Notes: generated by a model from the letters alone, not told the origin. A DNA stretch of 64,000 bases from Sphaerotilus natans (GCF_900156335.1 NZ_FTMZ01000014.1:1-64000), one strand, 5' to 3'. Shown: positions 19,059 to 29,983, numbered from the stretch's first letter. A program made the numbers and translations.

Positions 19059-19082
19059 TACATACAATCATGAATGTATGTT
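19059..19082. promoter_or_regulatory. AcrR/TtgR-type operator
   Basis: ACATACAATCA and TGAATGTATGT form an inverted repeat (19060-19081) with one mismatched pair in eleven. Read from 19059 it agrees with the E. coli acrAB operator half-sites TACATACA and TGAATGTATG as I recall them, differing mainly in the four central bases. It lies between the adaptor start and the GTG of the repressor, so it can control both directions. Confidence 0.8.
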
Positions 19083-19717
19083 CGCGGGACGTACCATCGC
19101 GCCCCTGCAAGGAGACTGGACCGTGGCAAGGAAGACAAAGGAAGAGGCCGCCGAGACCCGCGAGCGGCTGCTCGACACCGCCGAGGAGGTGTTCCTGCGC
19201 GAGGGCGTGACGCGCACCTCGCTGCAGCGCATCGCCGAGGCCGCCGGCGTGACCCGCGGCGCCATCTACTGGCACTTCCAGGACAAGGCCGACCTGTTCA
19301 ACGCGATGATGGAGCGGGTCTGCCTGCCCTGCGAGGAGGCCTGCGCGCTCGACGCGCATGCGGACGCGGCGCAGGCGCTGCGCGAGTTCGCTCGCCAGCC
19401 GCTCGAGCGCATGCGGGAGGACGAGCGCACCCGGCGCGTGTTCACCATCGCGATCCACCGCACCGAGTACAGCGAGGAGATGCGCGCCGCCTTCGAGCGC
19501 CACCTGGAGGCGATGGAGGCGTTTCGCACTCAGGCCGAGGCGATCGTGCGTCGCGGCCAGGCCGAGGGCAGCTTCGAGAAACGGCTCGACAGCCGCGCCG
19601 CCTCGGTGGCGATGATCGCGCTGATCGACGGGCTGCTGTCGCGAGCGACCTCGGTGCCCACCGGCCCCGACGAGACGCGGGACGCCTTCGCGGCGATCGA
19701 CCTGTTCGTGGAGGGGC

Positions 19718-21088
<1,371 letters not shown>

Positions 21089-21092
21089 GGGA

Positions 21093-23099
21093 TCAGGAAA
21101 TGGGAGGCGAGACCGTGTCGGGATCGGCCGTCGCCTCGCCCGGGGGCAGCGGCAGCCGCAGCGTGAAGCATGCACCACCTTCCGGGCAGTTGCTCGCCTC
21201 GAGCTCGCCGTGGAACTCGCGCACGATGTCGCGCGAGATCGCCAGGCCCAGCCCCAGGCCGACGCCCGCCTCCTTGGTCGTGAAGAAGGGCTCGAACAGC
21301 CGAGCGCGCACCGACTCCGGCACGCCGGGACCGCTGTCGACCACATCCAGGCGCAGCGGCGGCTCGCCGTCGCGGGCCGCGGCATCCGGTCCGGCCGAGA
21401 TCAGCAGGCGGCGCACCGGGCTGTCCTTCATCGCGTCGGCGGCATTGCCGATCAGGTTGATCAGCACCTGCTCGAGCCGGTTCGGATCGCACCAGGCGAC
21501 GACCTCGCCGGGCACGCACAGATTGCGCACCTCCACGCCCTCGCGGCGCAGGCGCTGGTCGTAGAGGAAAAGCGCATTGGCCACCGCATGGGCCACATCG
21601 GTGGCCGCCGGCACCGCCGCCGACTTGCGCGCGAAGCCCTTGAGTGGCTGGATGATCTGGCCCATCTGGTCGGCCAGCCGGGTGATGATGCCCAGGTTGC
21701 CCGACACCGCCTTCTGGTCGCCGCGGCGCTGGAACTCGACCGCATTGCCCGCCAGCGTGCGGATCGCCCCCAGCGGCTGCGCCAGCTCGTGCGTGATGCC
21801 GGTGGCGAGCTGGCCCAGTGCGGCCATCTTGCCGGCGTGAACCAGCTCGTCGTGGGCCTCGCGCAGCGTGCGCTCGGCCTGCTCGCGCTCGGCGATCTCG
21901 CGGCGCAGCCGGGCATTGGTGTCGGTCAGCGCCCGGGTGCGGCGGGCGACCTTGTGCTCGAGCTCGGCATTGGCGCGCTCGAGCAGCTGCTTGGCCTCGA
22001 GCTTCTCGCGCATGCTGCGCCGGCGCTGGTTCAGGAACAGCGTCAGCAGCAGCACGAAGCCGACCGCCACCGCCGACAGCATGCTGTGCAGCACCGCCTG
22101 GTTGCGCACCACCCGCAGGTCCGGGAAGATCATCAGCCGCCAGTCCATGCCGTCGAGCGCGCGCCCGAGCACCAGCGCGCTGGTGCGGGCCGGGCGCTGG
22201 CCGTCCTCGGCGGGCAGCAGGCCGGGCGGCAGCACGCCGTCGACCTCCTCGCTGTCCACATCGCCCTCGCCGCCCTCGACGCCTTCACCGCCCGCGCCAT
22301 CGACCAGCCGCAGCGGCACCGGGAAGCGCGGCAGCGGCTGCTCGTCGTAGAGCCGGGTGATCTGCATCTCGACGCGCTGCTCCAGCGTCGGATCGCTCAG
22401 CGTGGTGTAGCGCCACTCCGGCCGCGACGACAGGATGACCACCCGGTTGGTGTCGGCCAGCAGCGCCGGTGCGCCGAGCATTTCCCACATCTGCTCGATC
22501 GGCTCGAGGCTGATCTTGATGGTGGCCACGCCCACCACCCGCGCGCCGTCGCGGATCGGATGCGAGACGAAATAGCCCGGCTGGTGGGTGCGCGCACCGA
22601 TGGCGAAATGCCGCCCGACCTGGCCCGACAGCGCTTCCTGGAAATAGGGCCGGAAGGAGAGATCCTCGCCGAGCTGGCTGTCGTCGCCGGTCTGGTCGCT
22701 GCTGGTGGCCACGACGATGCCGCGCTCGTCGAGCACGAACACCGCCAGGCTGCCCAGGTGCGCGTTGAGCCGGCGCAGATAGCTGTTGGCCGCGCTGACC
22801 CGCAGCGCATGGTGCGGCTCGAGCAGCAGCGCCTGCACCTCGCGGTTGAGCTGGATGGTGGCCGGAATGTGCTCGAGCCGACGGATCGCGCCCTGCGCGG
22901 CCGAGGCGAACAGGTCGAGGCGGTGGTCGGCGTCGTCGCGCAGCAGCGCCAGGCCGTGGCGCTCGCTCAGCACGAAGCCGCTCCAGCCGGCCGCCAGCAC
23001 CGTCAGCAGCGCCAGCAGCACGCCGGCGAGCTGGCGAACCGCCGGCCACAGCGGACGGCGCGGCCCGAACAGCCGGGATGGCGCGGAGCTCGTGATCAA
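21093..23099 (-). CDS. aauS: Membrane sensor histidine kinase (DctB/AauS-like)
   Basis: About 668 aa if begun at the TTG at 23099; the frame stays open upstream into the ABC ATPase gene, no ATG is available near the homologous start and no good ribosome site is visible, so the start is uncertain. Two membrane helices (about 20-40 and 350-370) bracket a periplasmic double-PDC/Cache sensor with LGSLAVFVLDERGIVVATSS and RPYFQEALSGQVGRHFAIGARTHQPGYFVSHPI, typical of DctB. A coiled coil, the H-box ITHELAQPLGAIR, then N, G1 and G2 boxes (NLIGNAADAM, VVDSGPGV, GLGLAISRDIV) follow. A Gly/Glu/Asp-rich insert (GGEGVEGGEGDVDSEEVDG) sits in the sensor. Its stop is four bases before the regulator start. 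Confidence 0.86.
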   Translation of the reverse strand: MITSSAPSRLFGPRRPLWPAVRQLAGVLLALLTVLAAGWSGFVLSERHGLALLRDDADHRLDLFASAAQGAIRRLEHIPATIQLNREVQALLLEPHHALRVSAANSYLRRLNAHLGSLAVFVLDERGIVVATSSDQTGDDSQLGEDLSFRPYFQEALSGQVGRHFAIGARTHQPGYFVSHPIRDGARVVGVATIKISLEPIEQMWEMLGAPALLADTNRVVILSSRPEWRYTTLSDPTLEQRVEMQITRLYDEQPLPRFPVPLRLVDGAGGEGVEGGEGDVDSEEVDGVLPPGLLPAEDGQRPARTSALVLGRALDGMDWRLMIFPDLRVVRNQAVLHSMLSAVAVGFVLLLTLFLNQRRRSMREKLEAKQLLERANAELEHKVARRTRALTDTNARLRREIAEREQAERTLREAHDELVHAGKMAALGQLATGITHELAQPLGAIRTLAGNAVEFQRRGDQKAVSGNLGIITRLADQMGQIIQPLKGFARKSAAVPAATDVAHAVANALFLYDQRLRREGVEVRNLCVPGEVVAWCDPNRLEQVLINLIGNAADAMKDSPVRRLLISAGPDAAARDGEPPLRLDVVDSGPGVPESVRARLFEPFFTTKEAGVGLGLGLAISRDIVREFHGELEASNCPEGGACFTLRLPLPPGEATADPDTVSPPIS

Positions 23100-23125
23100 G
23101 CCCGGATCGGGTCTCAGTGGCCGAC

Positions 23126-23860
<735 letters not shown>

Positions 23861-23875
23861 GATGGAAATCCTCGC

Positions 23876-24541
23876 TCAGCGAATGATGGCGATCTTCTTC
23901 TGCAGGTGCTTGACCAGCATCGACAGCGAGAAGCAGATGACGAAATAGATCAGGGCCGCGACGATGTAGGTCTCGACCGGGCGGTTGAAGTTCTTGCCGG
24001 CGATCTCGAAGCCCTTGAGCATGTCATAGGCGCCGATGGCGTAGACCAGCGAGGTGTCCTGAAACAGGATGATGGTCTGGGTCAGCAGCACCGGAATCAT
24101 GTTGCGGAAGGCCTGCGGCAGCACGACCAGCTGCATGGTCTGGCGGTAGCTCATGCCCATCGCATAGCCGGCAAAGACCTGGCCGCGCGGCACCGACTGG
24201 ATGCCCGCGCGCATGATCTCCGAGTAGTAGGCCGCCTCGAACAGCGTGAAGGTGATCAGCGCCGAGACCTCCGCGCCCATCGGCCGGCCGATCATCAGCG
24301 GGATCAGCAGGAAGAACCACAGGATCACCATCACCAGCGGGATCGAGCGCATGGTGTTGACATAGGCCGCGGCCGGCCCGGCCAGCCAGGGCTTGCCGGA
24401 CAGGCGCATCAGCGCCAGCAGCGTGCCCAGCACGATGCCGCCGACCATCGCCACCAGCGTGAGCTGCAGCGAGAACAGGAAGCCCTTGGTGACGTAGCTG
24501 GCGATGACCTCGCCGCTCAGGAAGGAAAAGTCGAGTTGCAT
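23876..24541 (-). CDS. gltK: Glutamate/aspartate ABC transporter permease
   Basis: 221 aa, about five membrane helices. The HisM/GlnP-type binding-protein-dependent transport motif is visible around residues 105-135 (TLFEAAYYSEIMRAGIQSVPRGQVFAGYAMG), the EAA loop that docks the ATPase. It begins MQLDFSFLSGEVIASYVTKGFLFSLQL, as in GltK. It forms the heteromeric channel with the GltJ-like protein encoded 19 bases upstream. Confidence 0.94.
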   Translation of the reverse strand: MQLDFSFLSGEVIASYVTKGFLFSLQLTLVAMVGGIVLGTLLALMRLSGKPWLAGPAAAYVNTMRSIPLVMVILWFFLLIPLMIGRPMGAEVSALITFTLFEAAYYSEIMRAGIQSVPRGQVFAGYAMGMSYRQTMQLVVLPQAFRNMIPVLLTQTIILFQDTSLVYAIGAYDMLKGFEIAGKNFNRPVETYIVAALIYFVICFSLSMLVKHLQKKIAIIR

Positions 24542-24560
24542 GGAAAGCCTTTGCTGCCGC

Positions 24561-25304
24561 TCACTTGCCGGCGCCGATCGTGCCGGGAATGCGCAGGCGC
24601 TGCTCGATCAGCCGGGCCGCCTGGTAGACCAGGATCGAGGTGATGAAGTAGAGCGCCGTCACCGCCAGATAGATCTCGATGCCGCGCGAGGTCTCCTCCT
24701 GCGCCTGGCGGGCGAACATCGTCAGCTCCGCCACCGAGACCGAGAAGGCCACCGACGAGTTCTTGACGATGCCCATGCTCTCGCTGGTCAGCGGCGGGAT
24801 GACGATGCGCAGCGCCGTCGGCAGCAGCACATGGCGATAGGTCTGCGGCAGCGTCAGGCCCAGCGCCTGGCCGGCCATGCGCTGGCCGCGCGGCAGGCTC
24901 TGGATGCCGGCCTTGACCTGCTCGGAGATGCGCGCCGAGGTGAAGAAGCCCAGGCCCAGCACCACCAGCAGGAAGCTCGGGATCTGCTTGAGCGCCGGCA
25001 CCAGCTCAGGTGCGACGAAATACCAGAGAAAGACCTGCACCAGCACCGGGATGTTGCGGAACAGCTCCGTCCACGCGTCGCCCAGCAGCACCAGCCCGCG
25101 GTTGGGCGTGGTGCGCAGGATGCCCATCAGGCAGCCGAACAGCATCGCCACCGCCAGCGCCAGCAGCGAGACCGAGGCCGTCCAGCCCCAGGCCGAGAGC
25201 ATCCAGTCGAGATAGGTGATGTCACCGCCCTCGCCGAAGCAGCTCGGGCGCGCCTCGCCATCGATCGTGTCCCTGCAGAAGACCTGCCAGTCCCAGTCAG
25301 CCAA
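24561..25304 (-). CDS. gltJ: Glutamate/aspartate ABC transporter permease
   Basis: 247 aa starting at TTG (25304) with GAGGAGAGAA just upstream. The N-terminal periplasmic stretch (DWQVFCRDTIDGEARPSCFGEGGDITYLDWMLSAWGWT) is characteristic of GltJ/AatQ and longer than in GltK. The EAA loop reads TSARISEQVKAGIQSLPRGQRMAGQALGLT. It partners the GltK-like permease. Two strong stem-loops separate it from the binding-protein gene upstream. Confidence 0.94.
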   Translation of the reverse strand: MADWDWQVFCRDTIDGEARPSCFGEGGDITYLDWMLSAWGWTASVSLLALAVAMLFGCLMGILRTTPNRGLVLLGDAWTELFRNIPVLVQVFLWYFVAPELVPALKQIPSFLLVVLGLGFFTSARISEQVKAGIQSLPRGQRMAGQALGLTLPQTYRHVLLPTALRIVIPPLTSESMGIVKNSSVAFSVSVAELTMFARQAQEETSRGIEIYLAVTALYFITSILVYQAARLIEQRLRIPGTIGAGK

Positions 25305-25330
25305 GTTCTCTCTCCTCGTCGTTCAAGACA

Positions 25331-25382
25331 GACGGGCCGCATGTCGCGGCCCGTCCGCTGTGGATGACCCTGCGGGTCATCC
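25331..25382 (-). other. Pair of intercistronic stem-loops between gltI and gltJ
   Basis: GACGGGCCGC-ATGTC-GCGGCCCGTC (25331-25355, perfect 10-bp stem) and GGATGACCC-TGC-GGGTCATCC (25362-25382, perfect 9-bp stem). Neither has a U-tract. Such hairpins behind a binding-protein gene usually stabilise or partly terminate the transcript so that binding protein exceeds permease; that role is inferred from position. Confidence 0.6.
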
Positions 25383-25394
25383 GGCCCCTTCATC

Positions 25395-26288
25395 TCACTT
25401 CTTCGCGTACTCTTCGGCCGGCTTGTCGTTGGGGTTGGCCCAGGCCGCCTTGGTGGCCTCCGACAGCGGCAGGCCCACCGGCGCATTGGCCGGCGGGATC
25501 GGCTGCATGAACCACTTGTCATAGAGCTTGGCCAGGTCGCCGCTCTTGATCATGCCCTTGATGCTGTCGTCGACCGCGGTCTTGAAGGCGGGGTCGTCCT
25601 TGCGCAGCATGCAGGCGATCGGCTCGACGTTGAGCACCTCGCCGACGATGCGGAAGTCCTTCGGGTTCTTGGCCTTGGCGATGTTGCCCGCCAGGATCTG
25701 GCCGTCCATCACGAAGGCGTCGGCGCGGCCCGAGTCCAGCAGCAGGAAGCTGTCGGCGTGGTCCTTGCCGAAGACTTCCTCGAAATTCACGCCGTTGGCA
25801 CGCTCGTGCTTGCGCAGCAGCTGCACCGAGGTCGTGCCGGTGGTGGTGGCGACCTTCTTGCCGTTGAGCTGCGAGATCGAGGTGATGCCCGAGCTGGCCT
25901 TCACGGCGATGCGCACTTCCTCGACATAGGTCGTCACCGCGAACGACACCTGCTTCTGGCGGGCGGCGTTGTTGGTGGTGGAGCCGCACTCGAGGTCGAC
26001 CGTGCCGTTCTCCACCAGCGGGATGCGGTTCTGCGAGGTCACCGGCTGGAACTTGACCGTCAGCGACGACAGGCCCAGCTTCTTGCGCAGGTCGGCGGAG
26101 ATGCGCTCGGCCATCTCGGTGTGGAAGCCGACGTACTTGCCATCACCCAGCGTGAAGCCGAGCGCACCGGAGGACTCGCGCACGCCCAGCGTGATCGTGC
26201 CGCTCGACTTGATCTTGTCGAGGGTGCCCGAGGCCTGCACGACACCGGCGGCCAGCAGCGCCGCGACGAGAACGAAGGATTTCTTCAT
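25395..26288 (-). CDS. gltI: Glutamate/aspartate periplasmic binding protein
   Basis: 297 aa from the ATG at 26288 (MKKSFVLVAALLAAGVVQA), with AAGGA upstream. A Sec signal peptide is cleaved after VQA-SG (about residue 20). The mature protein is a type II periplasmic binding fold of the GltI/AatJ family: GTLDKIKSSGTITLGVRESSGALGF, QNRIPLVENGTVDLECGSTTNNAARQKQVSFAVTTY and a C-terminal KWFMQPIPP. It captures Glu/Asp for the downstream permeases. A paralogue lies immediately upstream at 26354-27319. Confidence 0.95.
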   Translation of the reverse strand: MKKSFVLVAALLAAGVVQASGTLDKIKSSGTITLGVRESSGALGFTLGDGKYVGFHTEMAERISADLRKKLGLSSLTVKFQPVTSQNRIPLVENGTVDLECGSTTNNAARQKQVSFAVTTYVEEVRIAVKASSGITSISQLNGKKVATTTGTTSVQLLRKHERANGVNFEEVFGKDHADSFLLLDSGRADAFVMDGQILAGNIAKAKNPKDFRIVGEVLNVEPIACMLRKDDPAFKTAVDDSIKGMIKSGDLAKLYDKWFMQPIPPANAPVGLPLSEATKAAWANPNDKPAEEYAKK

Positions 26289-26353
26289 GGCTCTTCCTTG
26301 TGGGAGGGGTGGAATGGGTGGATTGAACAAGGGCTACAAGGGCTGCAGGGGGC

Positions 26354-27319
26354 TCAGCCCAGAGGCTGGTCGTTCGGACGACGCTGCAGCTGCTGCATCG
26401 CCGGCGAAGGCGGCCAGTTCAGGTTGAGGCCCCACGGGGGTATCGGCTCCTGGAACCAGCGCTGGTAGATGCGCATCGCCTCGCCGGACTGCATCAGGCG
26501 CACCAGCGCGCGGTCGACCACCGCCTTGAACTGGGGGTCGCCCCGGCGCATCATGCAGGCGTAGGCCTCCTGGGACATCGGGGTTCCCACGACCTCCCAG
26601 TCGCTCGGGCGCACCGCGCGGGCCCGCGCGCCATACAGCAGCGCGTCATCCATCATGAAGGCCTCGGCACGGCCGGACTCCAGCGCCAGGAAGGCCTCCT
26701 CGTGGTCACGGACCGTCACGATGCGCACCTGCAGCCGCCGACGCTCGACATGCGTGCGCAGCAGGCGCTCGGACGTGGTGCCGGCCGTCACCACGGCGGA
26801 GCGTCCGGCCAGATCGGAAAAGTCGCGGATCGGCGAGCCGCGCCGCACCAGCAGCCGGGTGCCAGCGATGAAGAAGGTGGTCGAGAAGGCGACCTGACGG
26901 GCCCGGTCCGCGGTGTGGGTGGTGGAGGCGCACTCCAGGTCGACCGTGCCGTTGCGCACCAGCGGAATGCGGTTCTGGGTGGTCAGCGGCACCAGGCGCA
27001 GCGTCAGCGCCGGCAGCTTCAGCTCGGCCTTCAGGCTGTCGACCACCCGCAGCATCAGCTCGTGCGAGTAGCCGACCACCCGCTTGCGGCCGTCGTAGTA
27101 CGAGAACGGCACCGAGGACTCGCGGTGCCCGAGGCTGATCGTGCCGGTCTCGACGATGCGGCGCAGGGTTTCCGACTCCGGCAGCGACTGCTCCGGCGCC
27201 GGACGCGGCTGGGCCAGCGCCAGCATCGGCGCCAGCGCCAGCAGCAAGGCCGCACCCACGCGCACCCGGGCCGTCAGGCGGCCGGAGCGGGAGAGGTCGG
27301 GAGTCGTCGCATCGTTCAT
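26354..27319 (-). CDS. Second, paralogous amino acid binding protein
   Basis: 321 aa from the ATG at 27319; an ATG at 27337 would add six residues. A signal peptide with hydrophobic core VGAALLLALAPMLALAQ is present. It shares with the adjacent gltI product the same landmarks: ETLRRIVETGTISLGHRESSVPFSYYDG, QNRIPLVRNGTVDLECASTTHTADRARQVAFSTTFF, and a final RWFQEPIPP. The Arg of RESS and the DLE-x-x-S-T-T-x-T loop that bind the ligand alpha groups are kept. It is the first gene of the operon. It may broaden substrate range or serve the AauS-like sensor; neither can be read from sequence. Confidence 0.88.
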   Translation of the reverse strand: MNDATTPDLSRSGRLTARVRVGAALLLALAPMLALAQPRPAPEQSLPESETLRRIVETGTISLGHRESSVPFSYYDGRKRVVGYSHELMLRVVDSLKAELKLPALTLRLVPLTTQNRIPLVRNGTVDLECASTTHTADRARQVAFSTTFFIAGTRLLVRRGSPIRDFSDLAGRSAVVTAGTTSERLLRTHVERRRLQVRIVTVRDHEEAFLALESGRAEAFMMDDALLYGARARAVRPSDWEVVGTPMSQEAYACMMRRGDPQFKAVVDRALVRLMQSGEAMRIYQRWFQEPIPPWGLNLNWPPSPAMQQLQRRPNDQPLG

Positions 27320-27485
27320 TGCACCAGAACAGAGCATGACTCGTGCCAGCCCGTGACGTTGCGGCCATCGCCCCAGCCTGCCGACGAGAAGCGAGGCTGA
27401 CCGACGCGTACCGGGTCCGGCAATCCGTCACGACCGCTTGCCAGGCAATCGGATTTCCGGACCCATGCCCCTCTTGCTTTCCGTG

Positions 27486-27505
27486 TTTTCAGTAATTACT
27501 GAAAA
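27486..27505. promoter_or_regulatory. Perfect 20-bp palindrome upstream of cydA
   Basis: TTTTCAGTAATTACTGAAAA is exactly self-complementary and centred about 50 bases before the cydA start codon, in an AT-rich pocket of otherwise GC-rich DNA. It does not match FNR (TTGAT-N4-ATCAA) or other boxes I recognise. It is most likely the operator of a dimeric regulator of cydAB that is not encoded nearby. Confidence 0.7.
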
Positions 27506-27545
27506 TTCAGCATAGACTTGATTCACCACAAAGACAGACTGAGCC

Positions 27546-28916
27546 ATGGACACCGTCGACACCCTGCTGCTGTCGCGCCTGCAGTTCGCGCTGAACATCA
27601 CCTTCCACATTCTTTTCCCCACCCTCAGCATCGCGCTGGGCTGGGTGCTGCTGTTCATGCGCTGGCGCTGGCTGCGCACGGGCGACCGCGCCTGGCTGGG
27701 TGTGTGGCGCTGGTGGACCAAGGTCTTCGCGCTCACCTTCGCGCTCGGCGTGGTCAGCGGCGTGACCATGAGCTTCCAGTTCGGCACCAACTGGCCCGGC
27801 TTCATGGAGCGGGCGGGCAACATCGCCGGCCCGCTGCTGGGCTACGAGGTGCTGACCGCCTTCTTCCTGGAGGCCACCTTCCTGGGCGTGATGCTGTTCG
27901 GGCATGGCCGCGTGAGCGAACGCACCCACCTGGTGGCGAACTTCCTGGTGGCCTTCGGCACCACCATGAGCGCGTTCTGGATCCTGAGCCTGAACTCGTG
28001 GATGCAGACGCCGCAGGGCCATGTCGAGATCGACGGCGTGCTGCACGCCGCCGACTGGTGGGCCATCATCTTCAACCCGAGCTTTCCGTACCGCCTGGCC
28101 CACATGCTGCTGGCGTCGGGACTGACGGTGGCCTTCCTGATGGCCGGACTGGCCGCCTGGCAGCTGTGGCGCGGGCACGCCCATGCCGGCACGCCGAAGG
28201 TGCTGCGCCTGGGCGTGACCCTGGCCGCGGTGCTGATTCCGCTGCAGATCCTGGCCGGCGACCTGCACGGCCTCAACACCCTGAAGCACCAGCCGGCCAA
28301 GATCGCCGCGATGGAAGGCGTGTTCGAGACCGAGCGGGGCGCGCCCCTGCTGCTGCTGGCCTGGCCCAACGAGGCCGAAGGTCGCCACGACTGGGCCATC
28401 GGCATCCCGAAGCTGGCCAGCCTGATCCTGACCCATTCGCCCGATGGCGAGATCAAGGGGCTCGACGAGTTCAAGGGCGCCCACCCGCCGGTCAAGCCGG
28501 TGTTCTTCGGCTTTCGCGTCATGGTGGGCGTGGGCGTGCTGATGCTGCTGACCTCGTGGAGCGCCGCGTGGCTGCTGCGGCGCGCCGGCTGGCAGGCGGG
28601 CCAGATCCGCCAGCCCTGGCTGTGGCCCCTGCTGAGCACGATGACCTTTTCCGGCTGGGTGGCCACGGTGGCCGGCTGGTACGTGACGGAGATCGGCCGC
28701 CAGCCCTACGTGGTGCAGGGCCTGATTCGCACGGCCGACGTGGTCACCACCACGCCGGCCGCCCATGTGGGCTGGACGCTGCTGGGCTACGCGATCGTCT
28801 ACGGCGGCCTGCTGGTGGCCTATGTGCGGGTGCTGCGCTACATGGCGACCAAGCCGCTCGACACCTCGGAGGCGCCCGCCGCCCTGCCCGGTCAGGCCGC
28901 CCTGCAAGGTCAATGA
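27546..28916 (+). CDS. cydA: Cytochrome bd-type quinol oxidase subunit I
   Basis: 456 aa, about nine membrane helices. Haem ligands are recognisable: the early His in LQFALNITFHILFPT (His21), the His in PYRLAHMLLASGLT (about 185) and the region before EIGRQPYVVQGLIRT for the Met ligand. GRQPY is the CydA signature. The periplasmic Q-loop is short and total length is below that of E. coli CydA (522 aa), which places it with CioA-type, often cyanide-tolerant, bd oxidases. It reduces O2 with electrons from quinol in the inner membrane. The palindrome upstream suggests dedicated regulation. cydB follows after 13 bases. Confidence 0.95.
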   Translation: MDTVDTLLLSRLQFALNITFHILFPTLSIALGWVLLFMRWRWLRTGDRAWLGVWRWWTKVFALTFALGVVSGVTMSFQFGTNWPGFMERAGNIAGPLLGYEVLTAFFLEATFLGVMLFGHGRVSERTHLVANFLVAFGTTMSAFWILSLNSWMQTPQGHVEIDGVLHAADWWAIIFNPSFPYRLAHMLLASGLTVAFLMAGLAAWQLWRGHAHAGTPKVLRLGVTLAAVLIPLQILAGDLHGLNTLKHQPAKIAAMEGVFETERGAPLLLLAWPNEAEGRHDWAIGIPKLASLILTHSPDGEIKGLDEFKGAHPPVKPVFFGFRVMVGVGVLMLLTSWSAAWLLRRAGWQAGQIRQPWLWPLLSTMTFSGWVATVAGWYVTEIGRQPYVVQGLIRTADVVTTTPAAHVGWTLLGYAIVYGGLLVAYVRVLRYMATKPLDTSEAPAALPGQAALQGQ

Positions 28917-28929
28917 CAACGAACCTGCC

Positions 28930-29964
28930 ATGACACCGATGACGCCCATGACGCCCATGACAATCGACACCTTCCTTCCCCTGCTGTTCTGGCTGCTGAT
29001 GGGCGTGGCCATGCTGGCCTATGTGGCCCTGGACGGCTATGACCTGGGCGTGGGCATGCTGCTGCCCCTGGCCGGCACCGACGCCCACAAGGACCACATG
29101 GTGGCCTCCATCGGCCCGTTCTGGGATGCCAACGAGACCTGGCTGGTGATGGGCGTGGGCCTGCTGCTGATCGCCTTCCCCAAGGCGCACGGCGTCATCC
29201 TCGGCGCCCTCTACCTGCCGGTGGCGGTCATGCTGATGGGCCTGATCCTGCGCGGCGTGGCCTTCGACTTCCGCGTGAAGGCCCAGGCCCAGCACAAGCC
29301 GCTGTGGAACTTCGCCTTCTTTGCCGGCTCGCTGATCACCTCGCTGGCCCAAGGCTGGATGCTGGGGCGCTTCGTGACCGGCCTGGCCGAGACGCCGCCG
29401 GCCTACGCCTTCTCGGCCTGGGTGATGCTCGCCCTGCCCGCGGCCTATGTGCTGCTGGGCGCCTGCTGGCTGATCCTGCGCACCGAGGGCGAGCTGCAGC
29501 AGCGCGCCGTGGTCTGGGCCAAGGCGGCCTGGCCAGGACTGGTGCTGGCCCTGGCGCTGGTGTCGGTGGCCACCCCGCTGGTGAGCGACACCGTGCGCGA
29601 GCGCTGGTTCAGCCTGCCCAACCTGCTGGCCCTGCTGCCGATCCCGCTGGCCACCGCCCTGGCGCTGGTGGCGCTGCGGGCCCTGCTGAACTCGCACCGC
29701 GTGGCCGGCCCGAAAGGCAAGCTGTGCTGGGCGCCGCTGCTGCTGGCGCTCAGCGTGCTGGTGCTGGGCGCCTTCGGGCTGGCCTTCAGCCTGTACCCGT
29801 ATGTGGTGCTCGACCGCTACACGATGTGGGAGGTGGCCAGCGCCACCGAATCCCTGAAGTTCATCGCGGTGGGGGCGGTGCTGGTGCTGCCCACCATCGC
29901 CGGCTACACGGTGTTCGTGTACCGCGTGTTCGGTGGCAAGACCACCGCGCTGCGCTACGGCTGA
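28930..29964 (+). CDS. cydB: Cytochrome bd-type quinol oxidase subunit II
   Basis: 344 aa from the ATG at 28930; the N-terminus reads MTPMTPMTPMTIDTFLPLLFW, so ATGs at 28939, 28948 and 28957 are equally in frame and the true start is open. Eight or nine membrane helices, with the CydB landmarks LDGYDLGVGMLLP, FWDANETWLVMGVG and LRGVAFDFR. It pairs with CydA to bind quinone and stabilise the haems. No cydX-sized open frame with a good start was recognised between cydB and the next gene, which is convergent. Confidence 0.95.
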   Translation: MTPMTPMTPMTIDTFLPLLFWLLMGVAMLAYVALDGYDLGVGMLLPLAGTDAHKDHMVASIGPFWDANETWLVMGVGLLLIAFPKAHGVILGALYLPVAVMLMGLILRGVAFDFRVKAQAQHKPLWNFAFFAGSLITSLAQGWMLGRFVTGLAETPPAYAFSAWVMLALPAAYVLLGACWLILRTEGELQQRAVVWAKAAWPGLVLALALVSVATPLVSDTVRERWFSLPNLLALLPIPLATALALVALRALLNSHRVAGPKGKLCWAPLLLALSVLVLGAFGLAFSLYPYVVLDRYTMWEVASATESLKFIAVGAVLVLPTIAGYTVFVYRVFGGKTTALRYG

Positions 29965-29983
29965 TCACGGCCCGGATGAGCCG

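Noticed and set aside
27518-27531. Possible FNR box (TTGAT-TCAC-CACAA) near the cydA start
   Set aside because: Only one half-site fits; the other matches in three of five positions, and the neighbouring perfect palindrome is a better regulatory candidate.
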